A DNA stretch of 64,000 nucleotides from an uncultured Muribaculaceae bacterium. Lineage in GTDB: Bacteria; Bacteroidota; Bacteroidia; Bacteroidales; Muribaculaceae. Positions within the stretch are counted from its first letter, which is position 1; each line of letters begins with the position of its first letter. The DNA lies in contig CAJTME010000005.1 of the NCBI GenBank assembly GCA_910577315.1, positions 157,808 through 221,807 on the forward strand. The letters are read 5' to 3'. The position numbers and the translations under genes are program-made. The notes below the pieces were generated by a model. It worked only from the letters and a program-made list of their open reading frames with translations, was not told where the DNA came from and made no database searches. Positions 25,401 through 35,342 of this stretch are shown one piece after another.

Positions 25401-26156
25401 ATGAAAGAACCCAAATTCGTGGCTTTCTCCACTCAGAAAGGTGGAGCGGGCAAAACAACCCTTACAGTAACGATGGCAAGTTACCTTTACTACTGCATGG
25501 GCTTGAAGATTATCGTAGTTGACTGCGACTATCCGCAGTACAGCATAAACGATATGCGTGAAAGGGAGAAGATGTTGCTGGAATTAAGTCCGTCTTTCAA
25601 AAAGACTTTCTCTGACACCCTGCTCCGCACAAAGCTCAAGCCATTTCCTGTTCTTGTATGCCCTCCAGAAGAGGCAATGAAGAAAGTAAGGGATTTGATA
25701 GAGGAAGGCGAAGATGTTGACATCGTATTCTTCGACTTGCCCGGAACGGTCAACAACCGTGGCGTAGTGAATGTGGTGAACTGCATGGATATGGTGGTCG
25801 TTCCCATCGCCGCCGACAATGTTGTCCTTGAAAGCTCGCTCGCCTTCGCTCTCAAATTACAGGAATGGCTCACGACAGGCCGCTCTCAGATTAAAGGGCT
25901 TTATATGCTCTGGAATATGATGGATGCCCGTGAGAAAACTGACTTATACGACCGCTATGAGAAGTTATTTGAAGAGTTGGGACTGGCAACACTTCGGACA
26001 AAAGTACCGGATACAAAAAAGTATCGCCGTGAGGGTTCGGAAACCCTTGAAAGGGCGGTTTTTCGCTCCACGGTCATGCCTCCGGACAAGACGCTGCTTA
26101 AAGGCACACGTCTCACTGAACTTGCGGATGAGATTCTCAAAATCCTCAAAGACTAA
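25401..26156 (+). CDS. traA: ParA-family ATPase (TraA)
   Basis: A 251-aa P-loop ATPase. The deviant Walker A motif STQKGGAGKTTL lies at about 10-21, the Walker A' segment IVVDCDYPQ at about 40, and Walker B VFFDLPGTV near 115. First gene of the conjugation operon, the TraA position in Bacteroides conjugative transposons. Its likely role is in element partition or transfer-complex placement; this is inferred from family. DUF3408 genes follow at once. Confidence 0.85.
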   Translation: MKEPKFVAFSTQKGGAGKTTLTVTMASYLYYCMGLKIIVVDCDYPQYSINDMREREKMLLELSPSFKKTFSDTLLRTKLKPFPVLVCPPEEAMKKVRDLIEEGEDVDIVFFDLPGTVNNRGVVNVVNCMDMVVVPIAADNVVLESSLAFALKLQEWLTTGRSQIKGLYMLWNMMDAREKTDLYDRYEKLFEELGLATLRTKVPDTKKYRREGSETLERAVFRSTVMPPDKTLLKGTRLTELADEILKILKD

Positions 26157-26165
26157 GCCTGAGCC

Positions 26166-26549
26166 ATGTCGAAGGTATATGAATCGGATGTAGATCCCGA
26201 TGAGTTCATCCGCAGTTTCCGCGAGGAGTCCTCCCAGTCAACCGTGAAAAAAGAGAATGAGAATAAGACTGAAACACCGGCCAGAGCTTCGGACTCCAAA
26301 CGTAAGAAAGTGCAATCACAACCTTTACCGGAAGAAGATGAATATCTGGATACTTTTGTAAGGAATATGGAACACATGCGCCCTTTATGCAAATATCTTA
26401 TGGTTGACATCCATCCCGACTTTATCCGGAAAATCAAGCGTGTGCTGTCTTACGAAACAGGACCGGTATGTTCTACCAAAGCCTATATCAATAACGTGCT
26501 TGCCGAACATTTTCGGCAGTATGAAAACTTCATAAATAAACGACAATAG
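26166..26549 (+). CDS. DUF3408 family protein (TraB-like)
   Basis: A 127-aa protein. The N-terminus is charged and disordered (poly-acidic and Ser-rich). The C-terminal half, LMVDIHPDFIRKIKRVLS and STKAYINNVLAEHFRQYE, is the ribbon-helix-helix-like DUF3408 fold seen next to ParA in Bacteroides tra operons. Probably DNA-binding. Nine bp after traA, 3 bp before the next gene. Confidence 0.75.
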   Translation: MSKVYESDVDPDEFIRSFREESSQSTVKKENENKTETPARASDSKRKKVQSQPLPEEDEYLDTFVRNMEHMRPLCKYLMVDIHPDFIRKIKRVLSYETGPVCSTKAYINNVLAEHFRQYENFINKRQ

Positions 26550-26552
26550 AAT

Positions 26553-26855
26553 ATGTCACATAAAGTAACAATCAAAGTCTCCCCCGACATTGTAGAGGCG
26601 GAGGTAAAAACGGCAGACCCTGAACAGGTAGCATACGTTAGCAAATATCTTACCCGCTCAAACTGCCCGACCCATGTCAAAGTTCATGTCACGGCGGAAG
26701 TCCACAGAGTGCTTTCGCTGATGGTTGCAGCAAACGCTCAGACAGGAGCGACAATCGGCGGGTATCTTACAGCCATCGTCCTCGACCACTTTGCAAAGAA
26801 TGCGGATTTAATGAAGCGCATCTTTGAAGATAGCCGGGAGGAGCTGTTCCTATGA
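26553..26855 (+). CDS. DUF3408-like RHH protein (TraC-like)
   Basis: A 100-aa protein. The C-terminal half THVKVHVTAEVHRVLSLMV and TIGGYLTAIVLDHFAKN resembles the DUF3408/RHH fold of its neighbour, so the pair may come from a duplication. Its stop overlaps the next start (ATGA). Confidence 0.65.
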   Translation: MSHKVTIKVSPDIVEAEVKTADPEQVAYVSKYLTRSNCPTHVKVHVTAEVHRVLSLMVAANAQTGATIGGYLTAIVLDHFAKNADLMKRIFEDSREELFL

Positions 26856-27616
26856 CAGTATTTTTAGTATTAGCGTTGTTGGCAAGCAATATCTTCCTTG
26901 CCAAAATGCTGTTGTCAAAGGACTCTAAAAAGACAAGTGAACCTTCGGACATTGCAGAGAATAATGTATCAGAGGGAACGGCTGAAAAAAATTACATACC
27001 CGATACGAATAATTCTCTTGATGAAAAAGTCGCCGCAGTTGTAGGAGAAAGCAAATATGACCCTGACACATATAAAAAAATCGTGGAAGAGGTTGTAAAG
27101 GAGGTCGTCCCCTTGATAATTGAGGAGTATGGCAGTTATGCCGATGCAGGATTGCCGGAACCTCCAATCAAAGCAGATACCGGCGTTGTCCCTGTTGAAA
27201 AACTGGATGAGGTTTTCTCAAACAAGACTGTTGCCGACATTATGGGGGAAACTCCGGAACCGACAGAACCCCGTGCTGATGGAATAGACTTCAATGACAT
27301 CAACACAACCATGAATGTCCTGAAAGAAAAGTCAGACAGTCCGGAGGATATGAAGATTGCTCAACGCACGCTTCAGGAATTGGAGGGAACCACTATCAAG
27401 GAGGAGATTTCTCTCGATCCTGCCATAAAAAAGCGGATTATGCTTATCGAACTTCATCTGCCAAAGAAAGATGAAGAATCAAATGAACAACCCACTACGT
27501 CAACAATGGATGAGGATGAAACAGTGGAACAGCAAACTAAACCTAAAAAGATCCTTTTCCACGCCGACATCGACACCTCGGACATTGATGAAATTGATTT
27601 CAATGTCTATCATTGA
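26852..27616 (+). CDS. membrane-anchored acidic protein (TraD position)
   Basis: A 254-aa protein with one N-terminal membrane helix (about 2-20, VFLVLALLASNIFLAKML) and a long, strongly acidic, mostly disordered soluble part. The segment KIVEEVVKEVVPLIIEEYGSY and the later KKRIMLIELHLPKK are the only predicted ordered regions. I recognise no domain. By gene order (ParA, two DUF3408, this, TraE) it occupies the TraD slot of Bacteroides conjugative transposons. Confidence 0.6.
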   Translation: MTVFLVLALLASNIFLAKMLLSKDSKKTSEPSDIAENNVSEGTAEKNYIPDTNNSLDEKVAAVVGESKYDPDTYKKIVEEVVKEVVPLIIEEYGSYADAGLPEPPIKADTGVVPVEKLDEVFSNKTVADIMGETPEPTEPRADGIDFNDINTTMNVLKEKSDSPEDMKIAQRTLQELEGTTIKEEISLDPAIKKRIMLIELHLPKKDEESNEQPTTSTMDEDETVEQQTKPKKILFHADIDTSDIDEIDFNVYH

Positions 27617-27654
27617 CACTTGGCCGCAAGGCAAACCTATCTATAATTTAATTC

Positions 27655-28008
27655 ATGTCTAATTTTTTCAAGAAATTCTATGAAAGAACCGTAGCGTTTA
27701 TGAGCGCACCCCATCGCCGCCGTCCCATCGCCGCAATGCTTCTTCTGACAGCTGCAATCCAGATGTTCGCCGCCGGTAACGGTCTGAGTGGTATCAATGA
27801 AGCCACTTCAATGGTCACCTCCTATTTTGACCCGGGAACGAAATTGGTGTACGCAATCGGTGCCGTTGTCGGTCTCATCGGTGGCATCAAGGTTTACTCC
27901 AAATGGTCGAGTGGCGACCCCGACACGAGCAAGACTGCCGCCTCATGGTTCGGAGCCTGTATCTTCCTGATTGTAGCCGCCACAATCCTCCGCTCATTCT
28001 TCCTCTAA
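27655..28008 (+). CDS. traE: TraE (DUF4134)
   Basis: A 117-aa membrane protein. After a basic N-terminus (ERTVAFMSAPHRRRP) come a hydrophobic signal-like helix and two further helices with the DUF4134 signature GLSGINEATSMVTSYFDPG and AIGAVVGLIGGIKVYSKW. TraE is regarded as a small VirB2/VirB3-like channel component. Stop and next start overlap (TAATG). Confidence 0.85.
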   Translation: MSNFFKKFYERTVAFMSAPHRRRPIAAMLLLTAAIQMFAAGNGLSGINEATSMVTSYFDPGTKLVYAIGAVVGLIGGIKVYSKWSSGDPDTSKTAASWFGACIFLIVAATILRSFFL

Positions 28009-28325
28009 TGTCCGAGTATTCAATCAACAAGGGCATCGGGCGGTCGGTTGAGTACAAAGGCTTGAAAGCGCAATACCTGTTCATCTTCGCAGGAGGACTG
28101 CTTGCCATGTTCGTGGTGTTCGTCATCATGTATATCGTCGGAATCTCCCAATGGGTCTGCATAGGCTTCGGTGCGACAGGTGCGTCCTTTCTTGTCTGGC
28201 TCACATTCCATCTCAATGCCAAATACGGCCAGTACGGTCTGATGAAACTGACCTCGGTCAAATATCGACCACGATATATCATCAACCGTCTGCGCATAAC
28301 CCGATTGATTAAACATAAAACATGA
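28008..28325 (+). CDS. traF: TraF (DUF4133)
   Basis: A 105-aa inner-membrane protein: MSEYSINKGIGRSVEYKGLKAQY in two pieces, then two helices (FIFAGGLLAMFVVFVIMYIVG; VCIGFGATGASFLVWLTF) and a basic tail. DUF4133, VirB3-like. Always directly before the VirB4-like TraG in these operons. The start at 28008 is used because it overlaps the traE stop. Confidence 0.85.
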   Translation: MSEYSINKGIGRSVEYKGLKAQYLFIFAGGLLAMFVVFVIMYIVGISQWVCIGFGATGASFLVWLTFHLNAKYGQYGLMKLTSVKYRPRYIINRLRITRLIKHKT

Positions 28326-30811
28326 GGAATATACTGAAAGCTACAACACTGGAGTCAAAGCTGCCGCTGCTGGCGGTCGAGCATGGCTGCATCATCTCAA
28401 AGGACGCGGATGTAACCGTGGCCTTTGAGGTGAGCCTCCCGGAATTATTCACAGTCACCTCTGCTGAATATGAAGCAATACACTCCGCTTGGTGCAAGGC
28501 AATCAAGGTGTTGCCACATTACACTGTCGTACATAAGCAAGATTGGTTTGTCAGTGAAAAGTATAAGCCGGAACTACAAAAAGAGGATTTATCTTTTCTT
28601 GACCGCTCGTTTGAACGTCACTTCAATGAGCGTCCATATCTTGCCCATAAGTGCTACCTCTTTCTGACGAAGACTACAAAGGAGCGTATGCGCCAGCAAT
28701 CAAACTTCTCAACCCTCTGCCGTGGACGTATAATGCCAAAGGATTTGAATCACGAAATGGTTGTGAAATTCATGGAGAGCGTTGAGCAGTTTGAGCGAAT
28801 TATGAATGACACCGGCTATATCAAACTTCATAAACTGAGTGATGAAGACCTTATCGGCACTGAATCAACCTCCGGACTGATTGAGAAATATATGTCGCTG
28901 TCAATGGATGATGTCACCTGTTTGGAGGACATTGACCTCTCTGCAAAGGAGATGAGAATCGGCGACAAGTTGCTCTGCCTACATACCCTTTCAGACACTG
29001 AGGATTTGCCCGCAAAGGTCAGCACTGACAACCGATATGAGCGGTTATCAACTGACCGAAGCGACTGTCGTCTCTCTTTCGCTTCTCCGGTTGGGTTGCT
29101 GTTACCCTGCAACCATATCTATAACCAGTATCTTCTGATAGATGATCCTGACGAAAATCTGACGCGGTTTGAAAAGACGGCACGCAACATGAACTCCCTG
29201 TCAAAGTACAGCCGAAGCAACGCCATCAACAAAGAATGGATTGACCAATATCTCAATGAGGCTCACAGTTACGGACTGATTTCCGTGCGCTGCCATTGCA
29301 ACATAATGGCTTGGAGCGATGATACCGAGGAATTGAGGAGAGTCAAGAATGATGTTGGCGGTCAGCTGGCTACAATGGGTTGTATGCCCCGGCACAACAC
29401 TATCGACTGCCCGACACTGTTCTGGGCGGCGATGCCCGGCAATGAGGCTGACTTCCCTGCGGAGGAATCATTCTATACGTTCATTGAACCTGCGGTTTGC
29501 TTTTTCACAGCCGAAACAAACTATCGTTCTTCTCTCTCCCCATTCGGAATAAAGATGGTTGACCGACTCACAGGCAAACCTATCCACTTGGATATTTCCG
29601 ACGAACCTATGAAGCGTGGCATAACCACCAACCGCAACAAGTTCATTCTCGGCCCGTCAGGTAGTGGAAAGTCTTTCTTCACCAACCACTTTGTCCGGCA
29701 ATATTACGAACAGGGTGCGCATATCCTGCTGATTGACACGGGTAATTCCTACGAAGGTCTGAGCAACTTGATTCGCAATAGGACTCACGGTGAAGATGGC
29801 GTATATTTCACATATACGGAGGATAACCCCATCTCTTTTAACCCGTTCTACACCGACGACGGAGTATTTGATGTGGAGAAGAAAGACTCAATCAAAACAC
29901 TGCTGCTGACGCTCTGGAAATCGGAGGATGACAGGGTGACAAAGACTGAATCAGGCGAGCTTGGCTCGGCGTTGTCAATGTTCCTCGATAAGATGGCAAA
30001 AGACCGCGACATTGTCCCGTGTTTCAACTCATTCTATGAGTTCATGCGTGATGAATACCGTGCGGAAATGGCAAATCGCCCGATACCCATCTACAAACAG
30101 GACTTCGACATTGACAATTTCCTGACCACGCTCCGGCAGTACTATCACGGTGGCCGCTTCGACTTTCTGCTCAACTCCAAAGCCAACATCGACTTGCTCA
30201 ACAAGCGGTTTGTTGTCTTCGAGATTGATTCGATCAAAGATAATAGAGAATTGTTTCCGGTGGTGACAATCATCATCATGGAGGCTTTCATCAACAAGAT
30301 GCGGCGCCTGAAAGGAGTCCGCAAAGTCCTTATCTGTGAGGAGGCTTGGAAGGCTCTTTCCTCAGCGAATATGGCTGAGTATATGAAGTATCTCTATAAG
30401 ACTGTCCGCAAGTATTTCGGTGAGGCTGTGGTTGTGACACAGGAGGTTGACGATATTATCTCATCGCCGATTGTCAAGGAGACCATCATCAACAACTCCG
30501 ACTGCAAGATACTTCTCGACCAACGCAAATACATGAACCGCTTCGACCAGATTCAGGAACTGTTAGGTCTGACGGATAAGGAGAAAGCCCAGATACTGAG
30601 TATCAACATGGCGAACAATCCCAACCGCCTTTATAAAGAGGTGTGGATTGGACTTGGAGGAACGCAGTCTGCCGTCTATGCCACTGAGGTGAGCAAAGAG
30701 GAATATCTCTGCTATACCACTGAGGAAACGGAGAAAATAAGGGTGCTGGAAATGGCACAGAAACTCGGCGGCGATACCGAAGCCGCAATAAAACGATTAG
30801 CTAACGAATAA
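28322..30811 (+). CDS. traG: TraG (VirB4-like conjugation ATPase)
   Basis: An 829-aa hexameric ATPase that powers pilus/channel assembly. Walker A LGPSGSGKSFFTNHF is near residue 443 and Walker B KVLICEEAWKAL near 668, with the typical VirB4 tail QILLDQRKYMN-like segment (here CKILLDQRKYM). The N-terminal half is the membrane-associated domain. Four-bp overlap with traF. Confidence 0.9.
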   Translation: MRNILKATTLESKLPLLAVEHGCIISKDADVTVAFEVSLPELFTVTSAEYEAIHSAWCKAIKVLPHYTVVHKQDWFVSEKYKPELQKEDLSFLDRSFERHFNERPYLAHKCYLFLTKTTKERMRQQSNFSTLCRGRIMPKDLNHEMVVKFMESVEQFERIMNDTGYIKLHKLSDEDLIGTESTSGLIEKYMSLSMDDVTCLEDIDLSAKEMRIGDKLLCLHTLSDTEDLPAKVSTDNRYERLSTDRSDCRLSFASPVGLLLPCNHIYNQYLLIDDPDENLTRFEKTARNMNSLSKYSRSNAINKEWIDQYLNEAHSYGLISVRCHCNIMAWSDDTEELRRVKNDVGGQLATMGCMPRHNTIDCPTLFWAAMPGNEADFPAEESFYTFIEPAVCFFTAETNYRSSLSPFGIKMVDRLTGKPIHLDISDEPMKRGITTNRNKFILGPSGSGKSFFTNHFVRQYYEQGAHILLIDTGNSYEGLSNLIRNRTHGEDGVYFTYTEDNPISFNPFYTDDGVFDVEKKDSIKTLLLTLWKSEDDRVTKTESGELGSALSMFLDKMAKDRDIVPCFNSFYEFMRDEYRAEMANRPIPIYKQDFDIDNFLTTLRQYYHGGRFDFLLNSKANIDLLNKRFVVFEIDSIKDNRELFPVVTIIIMEAFINKMRRLKGVRKVLICEEAWKALSSANMAEYMKYLYKTVRKYFGEAVVVTQEVDDIISSPIVKETIINNSDCKILLDQRKYMNRFDQIQELLGLTDKEKAQILSINMANNPNRLYKEVWIGLGGTQSAVYATEVSKEEYLCYTTEETEKIRVLEMAQKLGGDTEAAIKRLANE

Positions 30812-30814
30812 CGA

Positions 30815-31537
30815 ATGTTAACAGAACTTTTAGAATTATTTGAACCACTATTTTCCATACTCGCCACTTCAATTCTTTTCATAGGTGGCGTGGCATTGGC
30901 AATTTACGGCCTTGTGCTGGTATGCAAAGGTCTGAAACTCCTCTTCAAGAAAACCATAAACAATATGTCACTCTGTGCCGATTGCATCAAGAATTGGATT
31001 GACTCCGGCTTTGAACGCCTTGAAAATACAATCAAGTCGGCAATAAAGAGTGCGAACCGTAGCCAGACAGAGGATATTTTGAAGTTCGTTCAGCCAATGG
31101 TTGAAAAGATGGTTGAGGAGAATCTTAAGGAACAATTCTCCCCATGCGATGTCCCGGTGGCAATCATCGACAAAATATCCGAGTTGCAGGGATTATGGGA
31201 GGATGATTCACATACAATCCTTGCGACCATTTATAGAGAAGGTGGCACATACATTATGAGTCTGGACGGTATTGAAGACCATTATCTTGTAGGGAAGTAC
31301 TTATTGAGCGAAGAATCAGAAAACAACCGTTTTTACGCCAATGGCTGCTTCGGCTTCACGTTCCACTTTGATGAGGATAACAATGCTATCTTCATACCTC
31401 GACTTGGTGTCTGGCTAAAACGGGAAAGACACAACAGTATCTTTGAAAATGAGGCTTTTGCGAGTGTTGAGAAACTTTCTCTTGATGATGATACCCGTGA
31501 AAGAATAAAAGTCATAGTATCAGGCAGGAACGAATGA
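30815..31537 (+). CDS. conjugation operon membrane protein (TraH position)
   Basis: A 240-aa protein with one strong N-terminal membrane helix (about 12-40) followed by a soluble alpha/beta domain (DSHTILATIYREGGTYIMSL, then a FHFDEDNNAIFIPRLGVW segment). It lies between the VirB4 homologue and TraI, where CTnDOT has TraH, but I see no match to a known domain. Its stop overlaps the traI start. Confidence 0.55.
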   Translation: MLTELLELFEPLFSILATSILFIGGVALAIYGLVLVCKGLKLLFKKTINNMSLCADCIKNWIDSGFERLENTIKSAIKSANRSQTEDILKFVQPMVEKMVEENLKEQFSPCDVPVAIIDKISELQGLWEDDSHTILATIYREGGTYIMSLDGIEDHYLVGKYLLSEESENNRFYANGCFGFTFHFDEDNNAIFIPRLGVWLKRERHNSIFENEAFASVEKLSLDDDTRERIKVIVSGRNE

Positions 31538-32172
31538 AACATTTCAAGATTATTTTTTCACTGTTTGCTATCTGCATCCTTTTCAGTGCAAACAAGGCAA
31601 ACGCCCAATGGACCGTAATAGACCCGTCCAACATTGCGCAGAGCATCGTAAACAACTCCAAATCACTTGTTCAGGAGACCTCGACGGCGCAAAATATGAT
31701 TAAAAATTTTCAGGAAACCGTGAAAATTTATCAGCAGGCGAAGAAATATTACGACGCTCTCCAGTCGGTCAATAACCTCGTCCGCGATGCCCGAAAGGTA
31801 CAGCAGACAATCCTGATGCTCGGCAATATCTCCGGCTACTATGTCAATAATTTCCAGAAAATGCTCACGGATCCAAACTTCACTTCCTCGGAACTGTCTG
31901 CAATAGCCTCCGGCTACACCCGAATCTTGGAAGAAGCCAATGGTGTCCTTGGCGATTTGAAACAGGTGGTCAACATTACCACTCTCTCAATGACCGACAA
32001 AGACCGTATGGATGTGGTTGATAACTGTTACAAGGAGATGAAGCGTTTGAAGAATCTTACCGCTTATTACACCAATAAGAACATCAGCGTCTCATATCTG
32101 AGGGCGAAAAAGAAAGCCGACACACAAAGGGTTGTAAACCTCTACGGCGACGGCAGTGAAAAATACTGGTAA
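31534..32172 (+). CDS. traI: TraI (DUF4141, VirB5-like)
   Basis: A 212-aa periplasmic protein with a signal peptide (KIIFSLFAICILFSANKANA, cleavage after ANA) and helices rich in Gln/Asn. The pattern QNMIKNFQETVKIYQQAKKYYDAL and the C-terminal GDGSEKYW fit DUF4141 TraI. Thought to be a pilus-tip or minor pilin-like part. Two bp before traJ. Confidence 0.8.
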   Translation: MKHFKIIFSLFAICILFSANKANAQWTVIDPSNIAQSIVNNSKSLVQETSTAQNMIKNFQETVKIYQQAKKYYDALQSVNNLVRDARKVQQTILMLGNISGYYVNNFQKMLTDPNFTSSELSAIASGYTRILEEANGVLGDLKQVVNITTLSMTDKDRMDVVDNCYKEMKRLKNLTAYYTNKNISVSYLRAKKKADTQRVVNLYGDGSEKYW

Positions 32173-32174
32173 TC

Positions 32175-33185
32175 ATGCTGTGTTCGATAGATTTCAGCAA
32201 CCTTCACACAATCCTCCGCTCGCTCTATGATGAGATGATGCCACTTTGCTCAGATATGGCGGGCGTGGCACAGGCAATAGCCGGATTAGGAGCATTGTTC
32301 TATGTTGCCTACCGTATCTGGCAATCGCTGGCGAGAGCAGAACCGATTGATGTGTTCCCGCTTCTTCGCCCTTTTGTTATCGGATTCTGCATAATGTTCT
32401 TCCCTTCGGTGGTACTTGGGACAATCAATGCGGTTATGTCGCCAATCGTGCAAGGAACGGCCTCGATGCTGGAGGGGCAAACCCTCGATATGCAAAAATA
32501 CCGTGAGGAAAAAGACCGGTTGGAATATGAGCAGATGATGAATGACCCGTCAACGGCCTACCTCGTTGATGATGCTGAGTTTGACCGTCAGATTGATGAG
32601 CTCGGTGTTACCGAAATCGGTACAGCAGCCGGTATGTATATTGAGCGTGGAATGTATAAGGTCAAGAAAGCCATTCAGAACTTTTTCAGGGAATTACTTG
32701 AAGTGCTGTTTCAAGCAGCCTCCCTTACGATAGACACAATAAGGACATTTTTCCTGATTGTGTTGGCAATCCTCGGCCCTATAGCGTTTGCCCTCTCAGT
32801 GTGGGACGGCTTCCAGTCAACACTGACCATGTGGATCCAGCGATATATTCAGACTTATCTATGGTTGCCTGTGGCGGATTTGTTCAGTACCATTCTTGCC
32901 AAGATACAAGTCTTGATGCTTCAAAACGACATTTCAGAACTGACGAATAACCCAAATGCAGACCTCGACGGGACAAATACCGCGTATGTTATCTTTATGA
33001 TTATCGGCATTATAGGCTATTTTACAATACCCACTGTGGCGGGGTGGATTATCCAAGCCGGCGGGGCAGGAAACTACAATCGAGCTGTCAACAATACAGC
33101 TATGCAAGCAGGGTCTATGGCCGGAAGTGTCGGCGGTGCAGTTGCAGGCAACGTGGCCGGCAGAGCCGGAAAACTATTAAAATGA
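32175..33185 (+). CDS. traJ: TraJ (VirB6-like membrane channel protein)
   Basis: A 336-aa polytopic inner-membrane protein: helices near 20-45, 65-95, 190-225, 235-260 and 275-300 with the conserved-looking IVLAILGPIAFALSVWDGF segment and a glycine-rich C-terminus (AGSMAGSVGGAVAGNVAG). This matches TraJ of Bacteroides conjugative transposons, the VirB6 equivalent. Confidence 0.85.
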   Translation: MLCSIDFSNLHTILRSLYDEMMPLCSDMAGVAQAIAGLGALFYVAYRIWQSLARAEPIDVFPLLRPFVIGFCIMFFPSVVLGTINAVMSPIVQGTASMLEGQTLDMQKYREEKDRLEYEQMMNDPSTAYLVDDAEFDRQIDELGVTEIGTAAGMYIERGMYKVKKAIQNFFRELLEVLFQAASLTIDTIRTFFLIVLAILGPIAFALSVWDGFQSTLTMWIQRYIQTYLWLPVADLFSTILAKIQVLMLQNDISELTNNPNADLDGTNTAYVIFMIIGIIGYFTIPTVAGWIIQAGGAGNYNRAVNNTAMQAGSMAGSVGGAVAGNVAGRAGKLLK

Positions 33186-33203
33186 CATTCAAACACCGAT
33201 TAA

Positions 33204-33827
33204 ATGGAGTTCAAATCACTTAAAAACATAGAGTCATCTTTCCGTCAGATAAGGCTTTTCGGAATTGTATTTGTGGCTATGTGTGCGGTGGTTGTCTCGG
33301 TGGCTCTGGTTATGGTTTTCAACTTTGCTGAGAAGCAGCGTGAAAAAATCTATGTCCTTGACAATGGCAAGTCTTTGATGCTTGCCTTGTCGCAGGACAT
33401 GAGCCAGAACCGTCCGGCAGAGGCACGGGAGCATGTAAGACGTTTCCATGAATTGTTTTTCACTCTCTCGCCGGACAAGTCAGCCATCGAACACAATATC
33501 AACCGTGCATTGATTCTCTCAGACAACAGCGCATACAATTACTACTCTGACTTTTCGGAAAAAGGTTACTATAACCGAATCATCTCCGGCAACATCAACC
33601 AGATATGTCAGGTGGACAGCGTTGTGTGCAACTTCACCAACTATCCATACACGGCGGTGACTTACGCAAAGCAGAAAATCATTCGTCAGAGCAACGTGAC
33701 TGAGCGCAGTCTTATAACAACCTGCAAGCTGACCAATTCGTCAAGATCAGACGACAATCCCAACGGCTTTATTATAGAGGGTTTCAACATCCTTGAAAAT
33801 AAAGACATTTCTACAATCAAACGATAA
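33204..33827 (+). CDS. traK: TraK (VirB8-like)
   Basis: A 207-aa protein with a short cytoplasmic start (MEFKSLKNIESSFRQIR), one membrane helix (about 18-42) and a periplasmic domain. The motif ENKDI near the end and FHELFFTLSPDKSAIEHNINRAL (in parts) match TraK. VirB8-type proteins nucleate channel assembly. The next gene begins directly after its stop. Confidence 0.85.
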   Translation: MEFKSLKNIESSFRQIRLFGIVFVAMCAVVVSVALVMVFNFAEKQREKIYVLDNGKSLMLALSQDMSQNRPAEAREHVRRFHELFFTLSPDKSAIEHNINRALILSDNSAYNYYSDFSEKGYYNRIISGNINQICQVDSVVCNFTNYPYTAVTYAKQKIIRQSNVTERSLITTCKLTNSSRSDDNPNGFIIEGFNILENKDISTIKR

Positions 33828-34130
33828 GTGAGAGTTTTATCAAAAGTACGCGACACCATATATAATAATGTGTGGCAAACACCCAAAGGGAAATTGAGAA
33901 ATTTCCTCAGAAGCAAATGTGATGATATACCGCAGAAACGACGGTTGACAGTCGTGGGTATATTCTTCGGCTTGTTTGTCCTAATCGCATTCCTATTGTT
34001 CGGCAATACTTGTTACCACATAGGACTTGGGCAAGCCCGTCAGCACATTGATGAGATAAAGCATATAAAGGCAGTGGAGTTGCCAGCTTCAACTGAAAAA
34101 CAGTCAATACCAACATTTGATGACATTTGA
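33828..34130 (+). CDS. traL: TraL
   Basis: A 100-aa protein starting with GTG right after the traK stop. One membrane helix (VVGIFFGLFVLIAFLLFGNTCY, about 43-64) with basic cytoplasmic side. Small TraL-like protein by size and place between TraK and TraM; function unknown. Its end overlaps the traM start. Confidence 0.7.
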   Translation: MRVLSKVRDTIYNNVWQTPKGKLRNFLRSKCDDIPQKRRLTVVGIFFGLFVLIAFLLFGNTCYHIGLGQARQHIDEIKHIKAVELPASTEKQSIPTFDDI

Positions 34131-35319
34131 TGAGCTGAAAGCAAAAGTCAATGGCTGGTTTCAGCCGAAAAATGAGGCTGAGAGAGCCAAACTTAAAAAG
34201 TATGCCATTGTATTTCCAGCGATGTTCTTGACATTCATCGTCGCCCTTTGGTTAATCTTCGGGAGTGGTTTTTCTTCCGACAAAACTGATACAAGCAACG
34301 CCAATATGGAATTGCCGGATGGTGACAATGCTGAAATTGAAGGGAACAAACTCAAAGCAATGGAGGCTAAGGCACTTGAAGATGAAAAACACCGACAAGA
34401 CAGCGTAGTCCAGACATTCACTGAAATGGCGGATACAATGCCGACAAATATTTCAGAAGAGCCGACAGCAATAGAGTCATCTGCACAGGCATACCAGTCA
34501 GTCCAAGCGTCACTTGAAGATTTTTACATTCCCGAAGACCAGTCTGCCGCACAGGTCGCGGAATTGCAAGCGAGGATTGATGAACTGGAAGTGCAAAATG
34601 CCTATGCACAGCAACAGACTCAGCAGCCCAATGAAGTTGAGCTGATGGAGAAGTCTTATCAGTTGGCAGCGCAATACCTCGGCACGGGAAATAGCGGTCA
34701 GCAAGCGGTCATTGTGGATGAGCCGGAGAAGGAGCGTAAAGTTATGCCGGTGAATCAGGTCAACCGCAATGTGGTTTCCTCTCTCAGTGCCGCAACATCT
34801 GAACGGTCATTCTCCACCGCTGTCGGCGGCAAGCATCAGAATTTCAAGAATACCATTTCAGCGTGCATAGCCTCTGACCAGTCGGTAATTGATGGTCAGA
34901 GCGTGAAACTGAGAACCCTTGAACCGATGTGGATTGGGAACTCTCTGTTGCCAAAGAATACAACCATTGTCGGGTCGGCGCGATTACAAGGTGAACGCCT
35001 TGAAATCACGATTGAAAGCATTGAGGCATTGGGTTGTATCATGGAGGTTGACCTCGCTGTATATGACTCAGACGGTCAAGAGGGTATCAACATTCCCAAC
35101 TCTATGGAGTCTGACGCACTGAAAGAAATCGGAGCCAATATGGGTAGCACCGTCGGCAGTTCAATCAACATATCCACCAATGCCGGAGCTCAGATTGTCT
35201 CCGACGTAGGTCGAGGCTTACTCAACGGCGTAGGCCAATACCTTACAAAGAAAGTCCGTCAGGTGAAAGTTCATCTGAAATCCGGATACAAAGTGATGCT
35301 CAAGCAGATTGAGCAATAA
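34120..35319 (+). CDS. traM: TraM (VirB10-like)
   Basis: A 399-aa protein with one membrane helix near 28-50, a long acidic and Gln-rich spacer across the periplasm, and a C-terminal domain: FKNTISACIASDQSVIDGQSVKLRTLEPMWIG in parts, then IVGSARLQGERLEI. This is the conserved TraM C-terminal domain, the VirB10-type link between membranes. The ATG at 34120 is preferred to the TTG codon just before it. Confidence 0.85.
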   Translation: MTFDELKAKVNGWFQPKNEAERAKLKKYAIVFPAMFLTFIVALWLIFGSGFSSDKTDTSNANMELPDGDNAEIEGNKLKAMEAKALEDEKHRQDSVVQTFTEMADTMPTNISEEPTAIESSAQAYQSVQASLEDFYIPEDQSAAQVAELQARIDELEVQNAYAQQQTQQPNEVELMEKSYQLAAQYLGTGNSGQQAVIVDEPEKERKVMPVNQVNRNVVSSLSAATSERSFSTAVGGKHQNFKNTISACIASDQSVIDGQSVKLRTLEPMWIGNSLLPKNTTIVGSARLQGERLEITIESIEALGCIMEVDLAVYDSDGQEGINIPNSMESDALKEIGANMGSTVGSSINISTNAGAQIVSDVGRGLLNGVGQYLTKKVRQVKVHLKSGYKVMLKQIEQ

Positions 35320-35342
35320 TCAACAAAACACACCAACAACGA